This document shows, piece after piece, positions 32,639 through 41,205 of a stretch of 64,000 nucleotides of DNA. The DNA is from Lachnospiraceae bacterium GAM79 (GTDB lineage Bacteria > Bacillota > Clostridia > Lachnospirales > Lachnospiraceae), in NCBI GenBank assembly GCA_003584705.1, contig AP018536.1, positions 3,038,001-3,102,000 on the forward strand. Direction: 5' to 3'. Under the pieces are notes generated by a model. That model was given only the letters and a program-made list of their open reading frames with translations. It did not search any database and had not been told where the DNA came from. The translations under genes and the position numbers were made by a program. How positions within the stretch are numbered: the first letter of the stretch is position 1; the number at the start of each line of letters is the position of its first letter.

Positions 32639-35016
32639 AGATAAGAAAGCCCATCCAGCAGGGGACAGCTCTTGTCCCTTGTCGGACAAAGGGACAAAAC
32701 TCTTTAAAAAAAATCGGGAGTATAGCAGGAAAAGTGCTTCTGGCACTCCTGCTCATCCTCCTATTGCTTGCAGTCTTCGGCACAGCCGCCCACGCTGCCG
32801 GACTGGTGGATGATACGGTGGACGCTGCCAACGAATACAGCAAATATCCTCTGGACAACTACCAGCTTGATTTTTATGTGGACAGCGGATGGGACTGGCT
32901 CCCGTGGAACTGGCTGGACGGTATCGGAAAACAGGTGATGTACGGGCTGTATGCCATCACAAATTTTATCTGGACAATCAGCTTGTACCTTTCCAACGCC
33001 ACAGGGTATCTGATTCAGGAAGCCTACTCGCTGGACTTCATTTCCTCTACGGCGGATTCTATCGGGAAAAATATGCAGACCCTTGCTGGCGTTACCACAG
33101 GCGGCTTGTCCTCGGAGGGATTTTATATCGGGTTCCTGCTGATTCTCATTCTGGTGGTGGGGATTTACGTTGCCTACACAGGGCTTATCAAACGGGAAAC
33201 CACAAAAGCCATCCATGCCGTTGTCAATTTCGTGGTGGTGTTCGTGCTGTCCGCTGCCTTTATCGCCTATGCTCCTGATTATATCGGGAAAATCAATGAA
33301 TTTTCCGCAGACATCAGCAATGCCAGCCTGACCCTTGGTACAAAGATTGTGCTGCCTAACTCGGAAAGTCAAGGAAAAGACAGCGTGGATTTGATACGGG
33401 ACAGCCTGTTTTCCATTCAGGTCAAGCAGCCGTGGCTCCTGCTGCAATACGGCAACTCGGATGTGGAAAGCATTGGAGCTGACCGTGTGGAAAGCCTGCT
33501 TTCAACCAGTCCAGACGAAAACAACGGACAGGACAGAGAAGAAATCGTAGTGGAGGAAATCGAAGACAGGGAAAATACGAACCTTACCATCACAAAGACC
33601 ATCAACCGATTGGGAACCGTCTTCTTCCTGTTCATGTTCAATATCGGTATCTCCGTTTTTGTATTCCTGCTCACGGGGATAATGATTTTCTCACAGGTGC
33701 TTTTTATCATCTACGCCATGTTCCTGCCTGTGAGCTTCCTCCTCAGCATGGTTCCCTCTTTTGAGGGGATGTCAAAGCGTGCCATTACGAAACTGTTCAA
33801 CACCATCCTTACCAGAGCCGGAATCACCCTGATTATCACGGTAGCGTTCAGTATTTCCACCATGCTCTACAACCTGTCTGGGGAATATCCGTTCTTCCTG
33901 ACGGCGTTTTTGCAGATAGTGACCTTTGCCGGAATTTATTTCAAGCTGGGGGATTTGATGGGGATGTTCTCCTTACAGAGTGGGGATTCCCAAAGCATGG
34001 GGAGCCGTATCATGCGAAGACCCCGTATGCTCATGCACTCCCATATGCACCGTTTACAGCATAAGTTAGGACGTTCTATGGCGGCTCTTGGGGCTGGAAT
34101 GGCTACATACCACGCAGGGAAACAGGCTGGCTCAGACCAGAGAACTGCTTCCCACTCCGGCTCTTCCAAACGGACACAGGCAGACCACAGCAGACCAGAC
34201 GGACAGGCAGCACCGGAAAAGGAATCCGTATGGAAACGGGCTGGCTCTGCGGTAGGTGCGGCGGCAGATACCAAAGATAAGATAGCCGATACTGCCGGAC
34301 AGCTTCGGGAGCAGGCAAAGGATTTGCCTGTCAATGCAAAGTACGCCCTTTACCACGGGAAAACACAGGTATCAAAGGGAGTACGGGATTTTACTTCCAG
34401 CGTGACCCAGACCCGAACTGCCAGAGCCGAACAGCGAAACGCACAGGCAGAAAGCCGCAGACAGACCATTGCAGAACGCAGGGCGGAACTGGAACAGGCA
34501 AAACAGCCGCAAAAGACAGCTTCCGAAGTACCCAAAGGGGCGGCTCCCGTCCATGAACGCCCTGTTACTGCAAAGCAGCCGGAAGATTTCCGACATCATG
34601 CAGATACCACTCATACAGGAAAGCCAGCCATGCAGCCAGCTTCCCCATCCATCAGGGAACGGGGACAGGTTCCTTATGGGGGAACTGTGGCAGAACGGGC
34701 TTCGGTTCCGGTGGTAAAAGCGGCTTCCATCCGCTATGAACAGATACCGCCTGTACGGACAGAACGCCAGATAGTCCCATCTGCTTCCATATCCCAGCCA
34801 GATGAAAGACAAAAAGCGGCTCCCACTATCACACAGGCTGCTCCCCACCCGACAAGACCTTTCCAGAACGATACGGCTCCTGTGATACCGGAAAGAAAAC
34901 GGGCTGCCCCTGCGGTAAAAGAATCGAACTTTACCATCCGGCGTACCACCGCCAGAAAGGAGTGGACAAAAACAGTAACAGCGGTTTCCAAACAAAAGAA
35001 AGGGGAGAAGCCATGA
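32635..35016 (+). CDS. VirB6-like polytopic channel protein (Tn916 Orf15-like)
   Basis: A 793-residue membrane protein. A first segment lies at about residues 30-50, followed by a soluble region and further segments around 95-115, 160-180, 195-215, 320-345, 350-370, 395-415 and 420-435. The last 310 residues are a disordered, basic, Gln/Ala/Pro-rich tail. This matches Orf15 of Tn916, thought to form the inner-membrane pore. It is coupled by ATGA overlaps both upstream and downstream. Confidence 0.88.
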   Translation: MKIRKPIQQGTALVPCRTKGQNSLKKIGSIAGKVLLALLLILLLLAVFGTAAHAAGLVDDTVDAANEYSKYPLDNYQLDFYVDSGWDWLPWNWLDGIGKQVMYGLYAITNFIWTISLYLSNATGYLIQEAYSLDFISSTADSIGKNMQTLAGVTTGGLSSEGFYIGFLLILILVVGIYVAYTGLIKRETTKAIHAVVNFVVVFVLSAAFIAYAPDYIGKINEFSADISNASLTLGTKIVLPNSESQGKDSVDLIRDSLFSIQVKQPWLLLQYGNSDVESIGADRVESLLSTSPDENNGQDREEIVVEEIEDRENTNLTITKTINRLGTVFFLFMFNIGISVFVFLLTGIMIFSQVLFIIYAMFLPVSFLLSMVPSFEGMSKRAITKLFNTILTRAGITLIITVAFSISTMLYNLSGEYPFFLTAFLQIVTFAGIYFKLGDLMGMFSLQSGDSQSMGSRIMRRPRMLMHSHMHRLQHKLGRSMAALGAGMATYHAGKQAGSDQRTASHSGSSKRTQADHSRPDGQAAPEKESVWKRAGSAVGAAADTKDKIADTAGQLREQAKDLPVNAKYALYHGKTQVSKGVRDFTSSVTQTRTARAEQRNAQAESRRQTIAERRAELEQAKQPQKTASEVPKGAAPVHERPVTAKQPEDFRHHADTTHTGKPAMQPASPSIRERGQVPYGGTVAERASVPVVKAASIRYEQIPPVRTERQIVPSASISQPDERQKAAPTITQAAPHPTRPFQNDTAPVIPERKRAAPAVKESNFTIRRTTARKEWTKTVTAVSKQKKGEKP

Positions 35017-36017
35017 AGTTAAGACACCTTTTCTTTGCCTGTTCCGGCGTGTTCGTGATGATGTTCTCCCTGCTCCTTTTGGTGGTGATTGTCTTCTCGG
35101 ATGAGGAAGACGGAGGAAGCGGCGGAAACCTTATCTATGGGGGTGTGAGCGTATCACAGGAAGTCCTCGCCCATAAGCCTATGCTGGAAAAGTATGCAAG
35201 GGAATATGGCATAGAGGAATACTTAAATGTGCTGCTCGCCATCATTCAGGTGGAATCCGGCGGCACACTGGAAGACGTTATGCAGTCCTCGGAATCTCTG
35301 GGGCTTCCCCCAAACTCCCTTAGCACAGAGGAATCCATCAAACAGGGCTGCAAATATTTCTCGGAACTGCTCGCAGCGGCAGAAACAAAAGGCTGTGACT
35401 TAAACAGTGTGATTCAGTCCTACAATTATGGCGGCGGTTTCCTAGACTATGTGGCAGGGCGTGGGAAAAAATACACTTTTGAACTGGCAGAGAGCTTCGC
35501 AAGGGACAAATCCAGCGGAAAGAAAGTCACCTACACCAACCCTGTTGCGGTAGAGAAAAACGGGGGCTGGCGGTATTCCTATGGAAATATGTTCTATGTC
35601 CTCTTGGTATCGCAATACCTGACCGTGGCACAGTTTGATGATGAAACGGTACAGGCTATCATGGAGGAAGCCTTAAAGTATGAGGGCTGGACGTATGTGT
35701 ACGGGGGCGATTCCCCATCCACTTCCTTTGACTGTTCTGGACTGGTGCAGTGGTGCTATGGCAAGGCAGGAATCGCCCTGCCACGGACAGCACAGGAACA
35801 GTACAATGTGACGCAGCATATCCCCCTGTCCGAAGCAAAAGCAGGGGATTTGGTCTTTTTCCACTCCACCTACAACGCCGGAACCTACATCACCCATGTG
35901 GGGCTGTATGTGGGAAATAACCGGATGTACCATGCCGGAAATCCCATTGGCTACGCAGACCTGACAGGCTCTTACTGGCAACAGCACCTTGCCGGAGCCG
36001 GACGAATCAAACAATAA
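35013..36017 (+). CDS. two-domain cell-wall hydrolase, lysozyme + NlpC/P60 (Tn916 Orf14-like)
   Basis: A 334-residue secreted or membrane-anchored hydrolase with an N-terminal membrane segment (residues 8-28), a lysozyme-like transglycosylase domain (Glu in IIQVESGGTLEDVMQSSES), and an NlpC/P60 endopeptidase domain (catalytic Cys in FDCSGLVQWCYG, His in THVGLYVGNN). It opens peptidoglycan locally for the mating channel. The start is fixed by AAAGGGGAG. It is among the most conserved genes of Tn916 systems. Confidence 0.93.
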   Translation: MKLRHLFFACSGVFVMMFSLLLLVVIVFSDEEDGGSGGNLIYGGVSVSQEVLAHKPMLEKYAREYGIEEYLNVLLAIIQVESGGTLEDVMQSSESLGLPPNSLSTEESIKQGCKYFSELLAAAETKGCDLNSVIQSYNYGGGFLDYVAGRGKKYTFELAESFARDKSSGKKVTYTNPVAVEKNGGWRYSYGNMFYVLLVSQYLTVAQFDDETVQAIMEEALKYEGWTYVYGGDSPSTSFDCSGLVQWCYGKAGIALPRTAQEQYNVTQHIPLSEAKAGDLVFFHSTYNAGTYITHVGLYVGNNRMYHAGNPIGYADLTGSYWQQHLAGAGRIKQ

Positions 36018-36033
36018 GAAAGGATGAACCGAT

Positions 36034-36942
36034 ATGATTCAGATTAGAAAAGAGGAAAACCAGAAAAAGCAGAAAGAAAAGAAACTGAAAGTTTACAAAG
36101 TCAATACCCACAAAAAAACCGTGATTGCCCTGTGGGTGCTGCTGGCGGTGAGCTTCCTATTTGCCGTCTATAAGAATTTCACGGCGATAGACATTCATAC
36201 TGTCCATGAAACCAAAGTAATTGAGGAACAAATCCTCGACACTCACAAGATAGAGAATTTTGTGGAGAATTTCGCAGAAGTCTACTATTCATGGGAACAG
36301 TCCGCCGCTTCCATTGATAGCCGGACAAATGCTTTAAAAGGGTATCTCACCGGAGAACTGCAAGCCCTGAATGTAGATACTGTCCGAAAGGACATCCCCG
36401 TATCGTCTGCCCTGACCGATTTTCAGATATGGGAAATCACAGAAGAAAAGGAGCAGCATTATCAAGTGACCTATACAGTGGAACAGCGTATCACAGAGGG
36501 AGAATCCGGTAAAACCGTCCGTTCCGCCTATCAGGTGACGGTCTATGTGGACGGCTCTGGAAACCTGACGATTATCCAGAATCCAACCATTACCAGCGTT
36601 CCCGTAAAATCCGGCTATACGCCAAAAGCGGTACAAAGTGACGGTACGGTGGATTCCATCACTACGGAGGAAATCAACGAATTTCTCACCACCTTTTTCA
36701 AGCTGTACCCTACGGCAACCGCAAAGGAACTGACCTATTATGTAAATGAGGGTGTGCTGAAAACTGTGGGAAAAGAGTATATTTTCTCGGAACTGGTAAA
36801 TCCGGTTTATAACCGAAACGGAAATCAGGTGACAGCTTCCCTTGCAGTAAAATATCTGGATAACCAGACCATGACAACACAGGTATCACAGTTTAACCTT
36901 GTACTGGAAAAGAACGGGGAAAACTGGAAGATTGTGAAATAA
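36034..36942 (+). CDS. TcpC-family conjugal transfer protein (Tn916 Orf13-like)
   Basis: A 302-residue bitopic membrane protein: a short Lys-rich cytoplasmic N-terminus, a membrane segment at about residues 28-47, then two NTF2-like VirB8-type outer domains. The family opening KKTVIALWVLLAVSFLFAV and the C-terminal EKNGENWKIVK are visible. It connects other channel parts at the membrane. It is the last gene of the transfer operon; a strong hairpin follows. Confidence 0.9.
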   Translation: MIQIRKEENQKKQKEKKLKVYKVNTHKKTVIALWVLLAVSFLFAVYKNFTAIDIHTVHETKVIEEQILDTHKIENFVENFAEVYYSWEQSAASIDSRTNALKGYLTGELQALNVDTVRKDIPVSSALTDFQIWEITEEKEQHYQVTYTVEQRITEGESGKTVRSAYQVTVYVDGSGNLTIIQNPTITSVPVKSGYTPKAVQSDGTVDSITTEEINEFLTTFFKLYPTATAKELTYYVNEGVLKTVGKEYIFSELVNPVYNRNGNQVTASLAVKYLDNQTMTTQVSQFNLVLEKNGENWKIVK

Positions 36943-36955
36943 GCTATATAAAACA

Positions 36956-36996
36956 GAAGACACATTGTATTTCCTGAAAGATTACAATGTGTCTTC
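36956..36996. terminator. 14-bp stem hairpin closing the transfer operon
   Basis: GAAGACACATTGTA (36956-36969) pairs perfectly with 36983-36996. It lies between the convergent transfer operon and the XRE gene and probably ends both. Confidence 0.65.
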
Positions 36997-36999
36997 ACG

Positions 37000-37377
37000 T
37001 TAAAATTCTGTTCTGGACATTCCCCTGTCCTCTGTTTCGACTTCGGCTATCTCTTTTGCTGTGGCGGTGACTACCCGTATTCCTTTCTCACTCATACTAT
37101 CAAGCAGTGTATCAAGCTGCCTACGTTGTGTATCTTTTTCCGCTGATTTATCTGGGAAAAAGAATTGGTCTACGGATATATCATAGCGTGTTACAAGCTC
37201 ATAAAAAATTTGTAAACTCGGCTGTTGTCCTTTATTCTCAATATTAGCAAGATAACGTGGTGAGATATACATTTCATCACTTACTTTTTTACGGCTCTCT
37301 TTTCGTTCGGTTCTCGCTGCTTTGATAGCTTGTCCGAAAGCCTTAAAGTCATATTTAGCTGTTGGTCTTTTTGCCAT
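37000..37377 (-). CDS. XRE-family regulator (position of Tn916 Orf9)
   Basis: A 125-residue protein with a Cro/CI-type helix-turn-helix (AIKAARTERKESRKKVSDEM, SPRYLANIENKGQQPSL) and a C-terminal part that ends in EDRGMSRTEF. It is transcribed against the transfer genes and lies where Tn916 has its Orf9 repressor, so it may repress transfer or the divergent cassette promoter. No ribosome site better than the one before 37377 is seen. Confidence 0.82.
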   Translation of the reverse strand: MAKRPTAKYDFKAFGQAIKAARTERKESRKKVSDEMYISPRYLANIENKGQQPSLQIFYELVTRYDISVDQFFFPDKSAEKDTQRRQLDTLLDSMSEKGIRVVTATAKEIAEVETEDRGMSRTEF

Positions 37378-37472
37378 ATTTATTCACCCATATACATTCT
37401 ACTGTTCCTCTTTCATACTGAATACGTCTATACAGTTCCTATTTATAGCCATAATAATTCATATGCTTGCAC

Positions 37473-37501
37473 TTGCTATTATTCGTATGCCCGACTATAA
37501 T
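37473..37501 (+). promoter_or_regulatory. promoter of cassette 2 regulatory operon
   Basis: TTGCTA (37473-37478) and TATAAT (37496-37501) are separated by 17 bases and lie 36 bases before the ATG of the small helix-turn-helix gene. The divergent XRE gene starts about 100 bases away. Confidence 0.7.
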
Positions 37502-37537
37502 TATACTGATATGATTTGTAGAAAGGACTTGGGTGTT

Positions 37538-37726
37538 ATGGAATATATGTCTTGCCCCGAAGCAGCGAAGAAATGGGGGATTTCTGAACGGCGTGTACAG
37601 ATACTATGCAGAGAGAACCGCATCCCCGGTGTTTCAAAACTTGGGTATATGTGGCTGATACCAAAGGACGCGGAAAAACCGATTGACGGGAGAACAAAAC
37701 AAGGAAAGGAGCTACACCATGAATAA
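37538..37726 (+). CDS. 62-residue helix-turn-helix protein, cassette 2
   Basis: A MerR/excisionase-like small DNA-binding protein (CPEAAKKWGISERRVQILC, then GYMWLIPKDAEKPIDGRTK). It equals the first gene of cassette 1 in length and in its eight-base overlap with the response regulator. The recognition region differs more than the tail. It may set the basal level of the regulator-kinase operon. Confidence 0.8.
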   Translation: MEYMSCPEAAKKWGISERRVQILCRENRIPGVSKLGYMWLIPKDAEKPIDGRTKQGKELHHE

Positions 37727-38411
37727 AGTTTTGATTATAGATGATGATAAAGAGCTTTGTGTGCTGATTAAGCGAAGCGTTTTATCAGAAGATATAGAAG
37801 CTGATTTTTGTAATACAGGAAAAGAGGGACTACAAAAATTAAAAGAAAAAGAATATCAACTTGTGATACTGGACGTTATGATGCCCGGTATGGACGGATT
37901 TGAAACATTGGAAGAAATCAGAAAAGAAAACAGTCTGCCGATTTTGATGTTTACCTCTAAAAATGACAGCGCTTCCAAAGTGCGCGGCTTACGCGCAGGA
38001 GCCGATGACTATTTAACAAAGCCTTTTGACATGGACGAACTAATAGCCCGTATTATTTCTCTTATACGGCGTTATACCCGTTTCAATCAAACAGACGGAA
38101 TGACACAGCAGCTTGAATTTGACGGGTTGAAAATTGACATTGAAAATCGTTCTGTTACTACGGAAAATGGAACTTTTGAACTGCCTCCAAAAGAATTTGA
38201 CTTACTCTTATACTGCGCGAAAAATCAAGGGAAAATTCTGACAAAGCAACAGATTTATGAAGAAGTGTGGAGAGAGGAATATTTCTATGATGACAGCAAC
38301 ATTATGGCGATTATCAGCCGACTTCGCAAGAAATTAGAGGTAAATCCCGGAAGTCCAAAATATATTCAAACGATTAAAGGTATCGGTTATCGTTTTAACA
38401 AGGAGGTTTGA
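37719..38411 (+). CDS. OmpR-family response regulator, cassette 2 (CprR-like)
   Basis: A 230-residue receiver plus winged-helix protein with Asp52 in LDVMMPG as phosphoacceptor and TKPFD Lys. It is about 89 percent identical by eye to the cassette 1 regulator; six of the 25 differences cluster in the linker (residues about 125-135), while the DNA-binding helix region is almost unchanged. Both regulators should therefore recognise the same AAGGTT operator, so cross-talk is expected. AAGGAG precedes the ATG. Confidence 0.9.
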   Translation: MNKVLIIDDDKELCVLIKRSVLSEDIEADFCNTGKEGLQKLKEKEYQLVILDVMMPGMDGFETLEEIRKENSLPILMFTSKNDSASKVRGLRAGADDYLTKPFDMDELIARIISLIRRYTRFNQTDGMTQQLEFDGLKIDIENRSVTTENGTFELPPKEFDLLLYCAKNQGKILTKQQIYEEVWREEYFYDDSNIMAIISRLRKKLEVNPGSPKYIQTIKGIGYRFNKEV

Positions 38412-38417
38412 TTTTCT

Positions 38418-39335
38418 ATGGAAGCAGTCATTTTTCTATCCATAATAATTGCACTTTTTTCCATTCTTGTTTCCTGCTTTGCTATTCGACGTGTTAAAAA
38501 ACAGATAGCCGAGATAACAGACACATTGATTGATGTAAAAAACGGAAATGGAAACAGGCGTATTTTATCTGCAACAAATGAACTGGTAGCCCCTCTTGCC
38601 TATGAAATAAATGAGATTGTTGTGTCTTATGAGAGCAGGCTTTCTACTGTCCGGCAGACAGAAGAAACAAACCGACAGCTTATGACAAGTCTTTCCCATG
38701 ATGTTCGGACACCGCTTACAACGCTTATTGGGTATCTTGACGCTGCACATAAAGGAATTGTTACAGGAAAAGACAGGGACGACTATATCGAAACAGCCCG
38801 CCGCAAAGCTCACGATTTGAAAGAATATATTGATGTTCTTTTTGACTGGTTCAAATTAAATTCTAATGAGTTTGCTATGGATATAAATATTGTTGAAGCT
38901 GCGGAGCTGACACGAAATATCTTGATTGACTGGATACCCATATTTGAAGATAAGCAGATAGATTACAACATTGATATTCCCGAACAGCCTTTCCGGGTAA
39001 AACTTGATACGGACGGCTATATGCGGATATTGAACAATCTTATTCAGAATGTAATTTCTCACAGTCATGCGGATAAAATAGAAATAATCCTGTCAAAGCA
39101 GGAAAAAAATATGCAAATCCGATTAGCAGATAATGGAATAGGGATTGAAAAAGAAGATTTGAAGCATATTTTTGAACGACTCTATAAATGCGATAAGGGA
39201 CGGTCTGAAAAAGGCAGCGGTCTTGGGCTTTCTATCGCACACCAACTTGTAGAAAAGATGAACGGCACAATAACAGCAAATAGCATACAGGGAAAAGGAA
39301 CAGAATTTACTTTGCTTTTTCCCTTAGCAAAGTAA
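38418..39335 (+). CDS. sensor histidine kinase, cassette 2 (CprK-like)
   Basis: A 305-residue kinase with one N-terminal membrane segment, H-box SLSHDVRTPL (His94), N-box LNNLIQNVISHSH and lid GSGLGLSIAHQL. It has the same length and layout as the cassette 1 kinase. Differences are concentrated in the membrane segment (SIIIALFSILVSCFAI instead of SIVIAVVAVLTSIVLV), where the input from the transporter would be read. It follows the regulator by six bases. Confidence 0.88.
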   Translation: MEAVIFLSIIIALFSILVSCFAIRRVKKQIAEITDTLIDVKNGNGNRRILSATNELVAPLAYEINEIVVSYESRLSTVRQTEETNRQLMTSLSHDVRTPLTTLIGYLDAAHKGIVTGKDRDDYIETARRKAHDLKEYIDVLFDWFKLNSNEFAMDINIVEAAELTRNILIDWIPIFEDKQIDYNIDIPEQPFRVKLDTDGYMRILNNLIQNVISHSHADKIEIILSKQEKNMQIRLADNGIGIEKEDLKHIFERLYKCDKGRSEKGSGLGLSIAHQLVEKMNGTITANSIQGKGTEFTLLFPLAK

Positions 39336-39370
39336 GGTTCTCCCGTCCTTTTGACGGGAGCCTTAATTAT
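39334..39370 (+). terminator. terminator after cassette 2 sensor kinase
   Basis: CTCCCGTC (39340-39347) pairs with GACGGGAG (39353-39360), extended by AAGG/CCTT, and is followed by TAATTATTT. It corresponds to the terminator at 18455-18490. Confidence 0.65.
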
Positions 39371-39394
39371 TTGGGGAGAAATATTTCAAATTGT

Positions 39395-39433
39395 AAGGTT
39401 AATGCAAGGTTGCGGCAAGGTTAATGCAAGGTT
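39395..39433 (+). promoter_or_regulatory. four AAGGTT boxes at 11-bp spacing (cassette 2 operator)
   Basis: AAGGTT occurs at 39395, 39406, 39417 and 39428, exactly 11 bp apart, with spacers AATGC, GCGGC and AATGC identical to cassette 1. A TAGAAT-like -10 follows at about 39443. The whole stretch from the boxes to the ribosome site is nearly the same in both cassettes, although the coding regions have drifted. Confidence 0.8.
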
Positions 39434-39471
39434 GGTATGATAGAATAGTTTACAGAACAGGAGGTTTGAAT

Positions 39472-40398
39472 ATGGACAAAAATTATATCATTGAAACAAA
39501 AAATCTTACAAAGCAGTACGGCTCACAAAAGAGTGTCGCTGACTTAAATATTCATGTGCAGAAAGGGAGAATTTACGGACTGCTTGGAAGAAACGGAGCC
39601 GGAAAAACGACTACTATGAAAATGCTACTTGGATTGACAAAGCCAACTTCCGGCGAAGTTAAAATATGGGGAAAGTCTTTGCAGGGGAATGAAAAGAAAT
39701 TGTTGCCCCGTATCGGTAGTCTGATTGAGTCGCCCGGTTTTTACCCTAATTTGACTGCTACGGAAAACTTACAAATTTTTGCTACCTTACGGGGCATACC
39801 CAACCGTCATTCAATTAAAAACACATTGGATTTGGTAGGATTGCCTTATAAAGACAAAAAACTGTTTTCCCAGTATTCTCTTGGTATGAAACAACGACTT
39901 GCGATTGCACTTGCAGTTATGCACGACCCTGAACTTCTGATTTTAGATGAACCTATCAATGGGCTTGACCCGATTGGAATTGCAGAAGTACGTTCTTTTA
40001 TTCGCGAGCTTTGCGATACAAAGGGAAAAACAATTTTAATTTCCAGTCATATCCTTTCGGAGATTTCTTTGCTAGCAGATGATATTGGAATTATCGACCA
40101 TGGCGCACTATTGGAAGAAGAAAGTCTTGCGGAACTGGAACAAAAAAGCAGCAAACATATCCGATTTACTCTTTCTGATACCGCACAGGCAGCAAGAATT
40201 TTAGAGCGTACTTTCCATGAGAGCCATTTCTCTATACAGGACGACCACAATTTACGCTTGCATAATCTTGATTTGTCCGTAGGAAAAATCGTGACTGCTT
40301 TTGTAGAAAATGGATTGGAGGTATCAGAAGCCCATACTTGTGAAGAAAGTCTTGAAGATTACTTCAAGCGTGTGACAGGAGGCGAAGGAATTGCTTAA
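39472..40398 (+). CDS. lantibiotic-immunity ABC ATPase (LanF/CprA-like), cassette 2
   Basis: A 308-residue ATPase with Walker A GRNGAGKT, signature YSLGMKQRLAIA and Walker B LLILDEP. About 95 percent identical by eye to the cassette 1 protein. Differences lie mostly in the helical subdomain that faces the permease (NLTATENLQIF, GIPNRHSIKNTLD), in agreement with adaptation to a diverged permease. The start follows AGGAGG. Confidence 0.9.
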   Translation: MDKNYIIETKNLTKQYGSQKSVADLNIHVQKGRIYGLLGRNGAGKTTTMKMLLGLTKPTSGEVKIWGKSLQGNEKKLLPRIGSLIESPGFYPNLTATENLQIFATLRGIPNRHSIKNTLDLVGLPYKDKKLFSQYSLGMKQRLAIALAVMHDPELLILDEPINGLDPIGIAEVRSFIRELCDTKGKTILISSHILSEISLLADDIGIIDHGALLEEESLAELEQKSSKHIRFTLSDTAQAARILERTFHESHFSIQDDHNLRLHNLDLSVGKIVTAFVENGLEVSEAHTCEESLEDYFKRVTGGEGIA

Positions 40399-41200
40399 AC
40401 TGATTAAGTGCGAATTTTGGAAATTAAAGCGAAAAAGACTGTTGTATGCACTGATGTCATTGTCGTTATTTTTTCCGCTGATTTTGGCATATATGGCAAA
40501 GGCGGGAACTGGTGCAGATACAACGGAACACTATCTTCAAACCCGATTTGATTATGTCTATACAATGATGTTGGGATATGGTTTAGTTTTTTTGCTTCCA
40601 TGTCTAATTGGTATCATTGCCGCTATTTTGTTTTTTATAGAAAGAGATTGCGATACTTCCAAAAACCTTAGAACAATTCCAGTTACAAATACACAACTCA
40701 TTATGGCAAAAATTTCTATGCTCTTTATTTTCAGCGTTGCATTTTGTCTGATAAGCACATTGTCTGTTGCGTTGTTTTGTAAATTGTTTCATGTAGGAAT
40801 GGTTTACGGTATGACTTATAAGATATTTATGAGCCTTATTTTTGGAGTTCTTATCGTAGCAGCTTCTTTACCGATTGTATTTTTAATTATTTACTTTAAC
40901 AAAAGTTTTTTACTTTCTATCCTGCTTGCATTTTTTTATTCCATTTTTAACTGGGGCATACTGGGAACGATTGGGACATCTATAAGTGCTGCCAAAATTG
41001 CTTTCTTAAATTCTTTTCCGGTTATATGTGTTATGAACTGGACAAGCGGCTTAATGATGGATAATTTGCAAAAAGATAATCTTTTGCCGGAAGCCTATGC
41101 GATTGTACCAACCACTTGCCATACAATTTTTATTATGGCAATTACAGTTATACTTTCTTTGTGGCTGATAATTCGCTTTTATAAAAAATGGACGAGGTAA
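40391..41200 (+). CDS. lantibiotic-immunity ABC permease (LanE/CprB-like), cassette 2
   Basis: A 269-residue permease with six membrane segments. It opens MLKLIKCEFWKLKRKR from a TTG codon that overlaps the ATPase stop, exactly as in cassette 1, and has FFIERDCDTSKNLRTIPVT. Outside these motifs it is only moderately similar to the cassette 1 protein. It probably contributes to the peptide specificity of this transporter. Confidence 0.8.
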   Translation: MLKLIKCEFWKLKRKRLLYALMSLSLFFPLILAYMAKAGTGADTTEHYLQTRFDYVYTMMLGYGLVFLLPCLIGIIAAILFFIERDCDTSKNLRTIPVTNTQLIMAKISMLFIFSVAFCLISTLSVALFCKLFHVGMVYGMTYKIFMSLIFGVLIVAASLPIVFLIIYFNKSFLLSILLAFFYSIFNWGILGTIGTSISAAKIAFLNSFPVICVMNWTSGLMMDNLQKDNLLPEAYAIVPTTCHTIFIMAITVILSLWLIIRFYKKWTR

Positions 41201-41205
41201 AAGAT

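Noticed and set aside
32761..33447. Minus-strand frame inside the VirB6-like gene
   Set aside because: Shadow of a highly conserved transfer gene.
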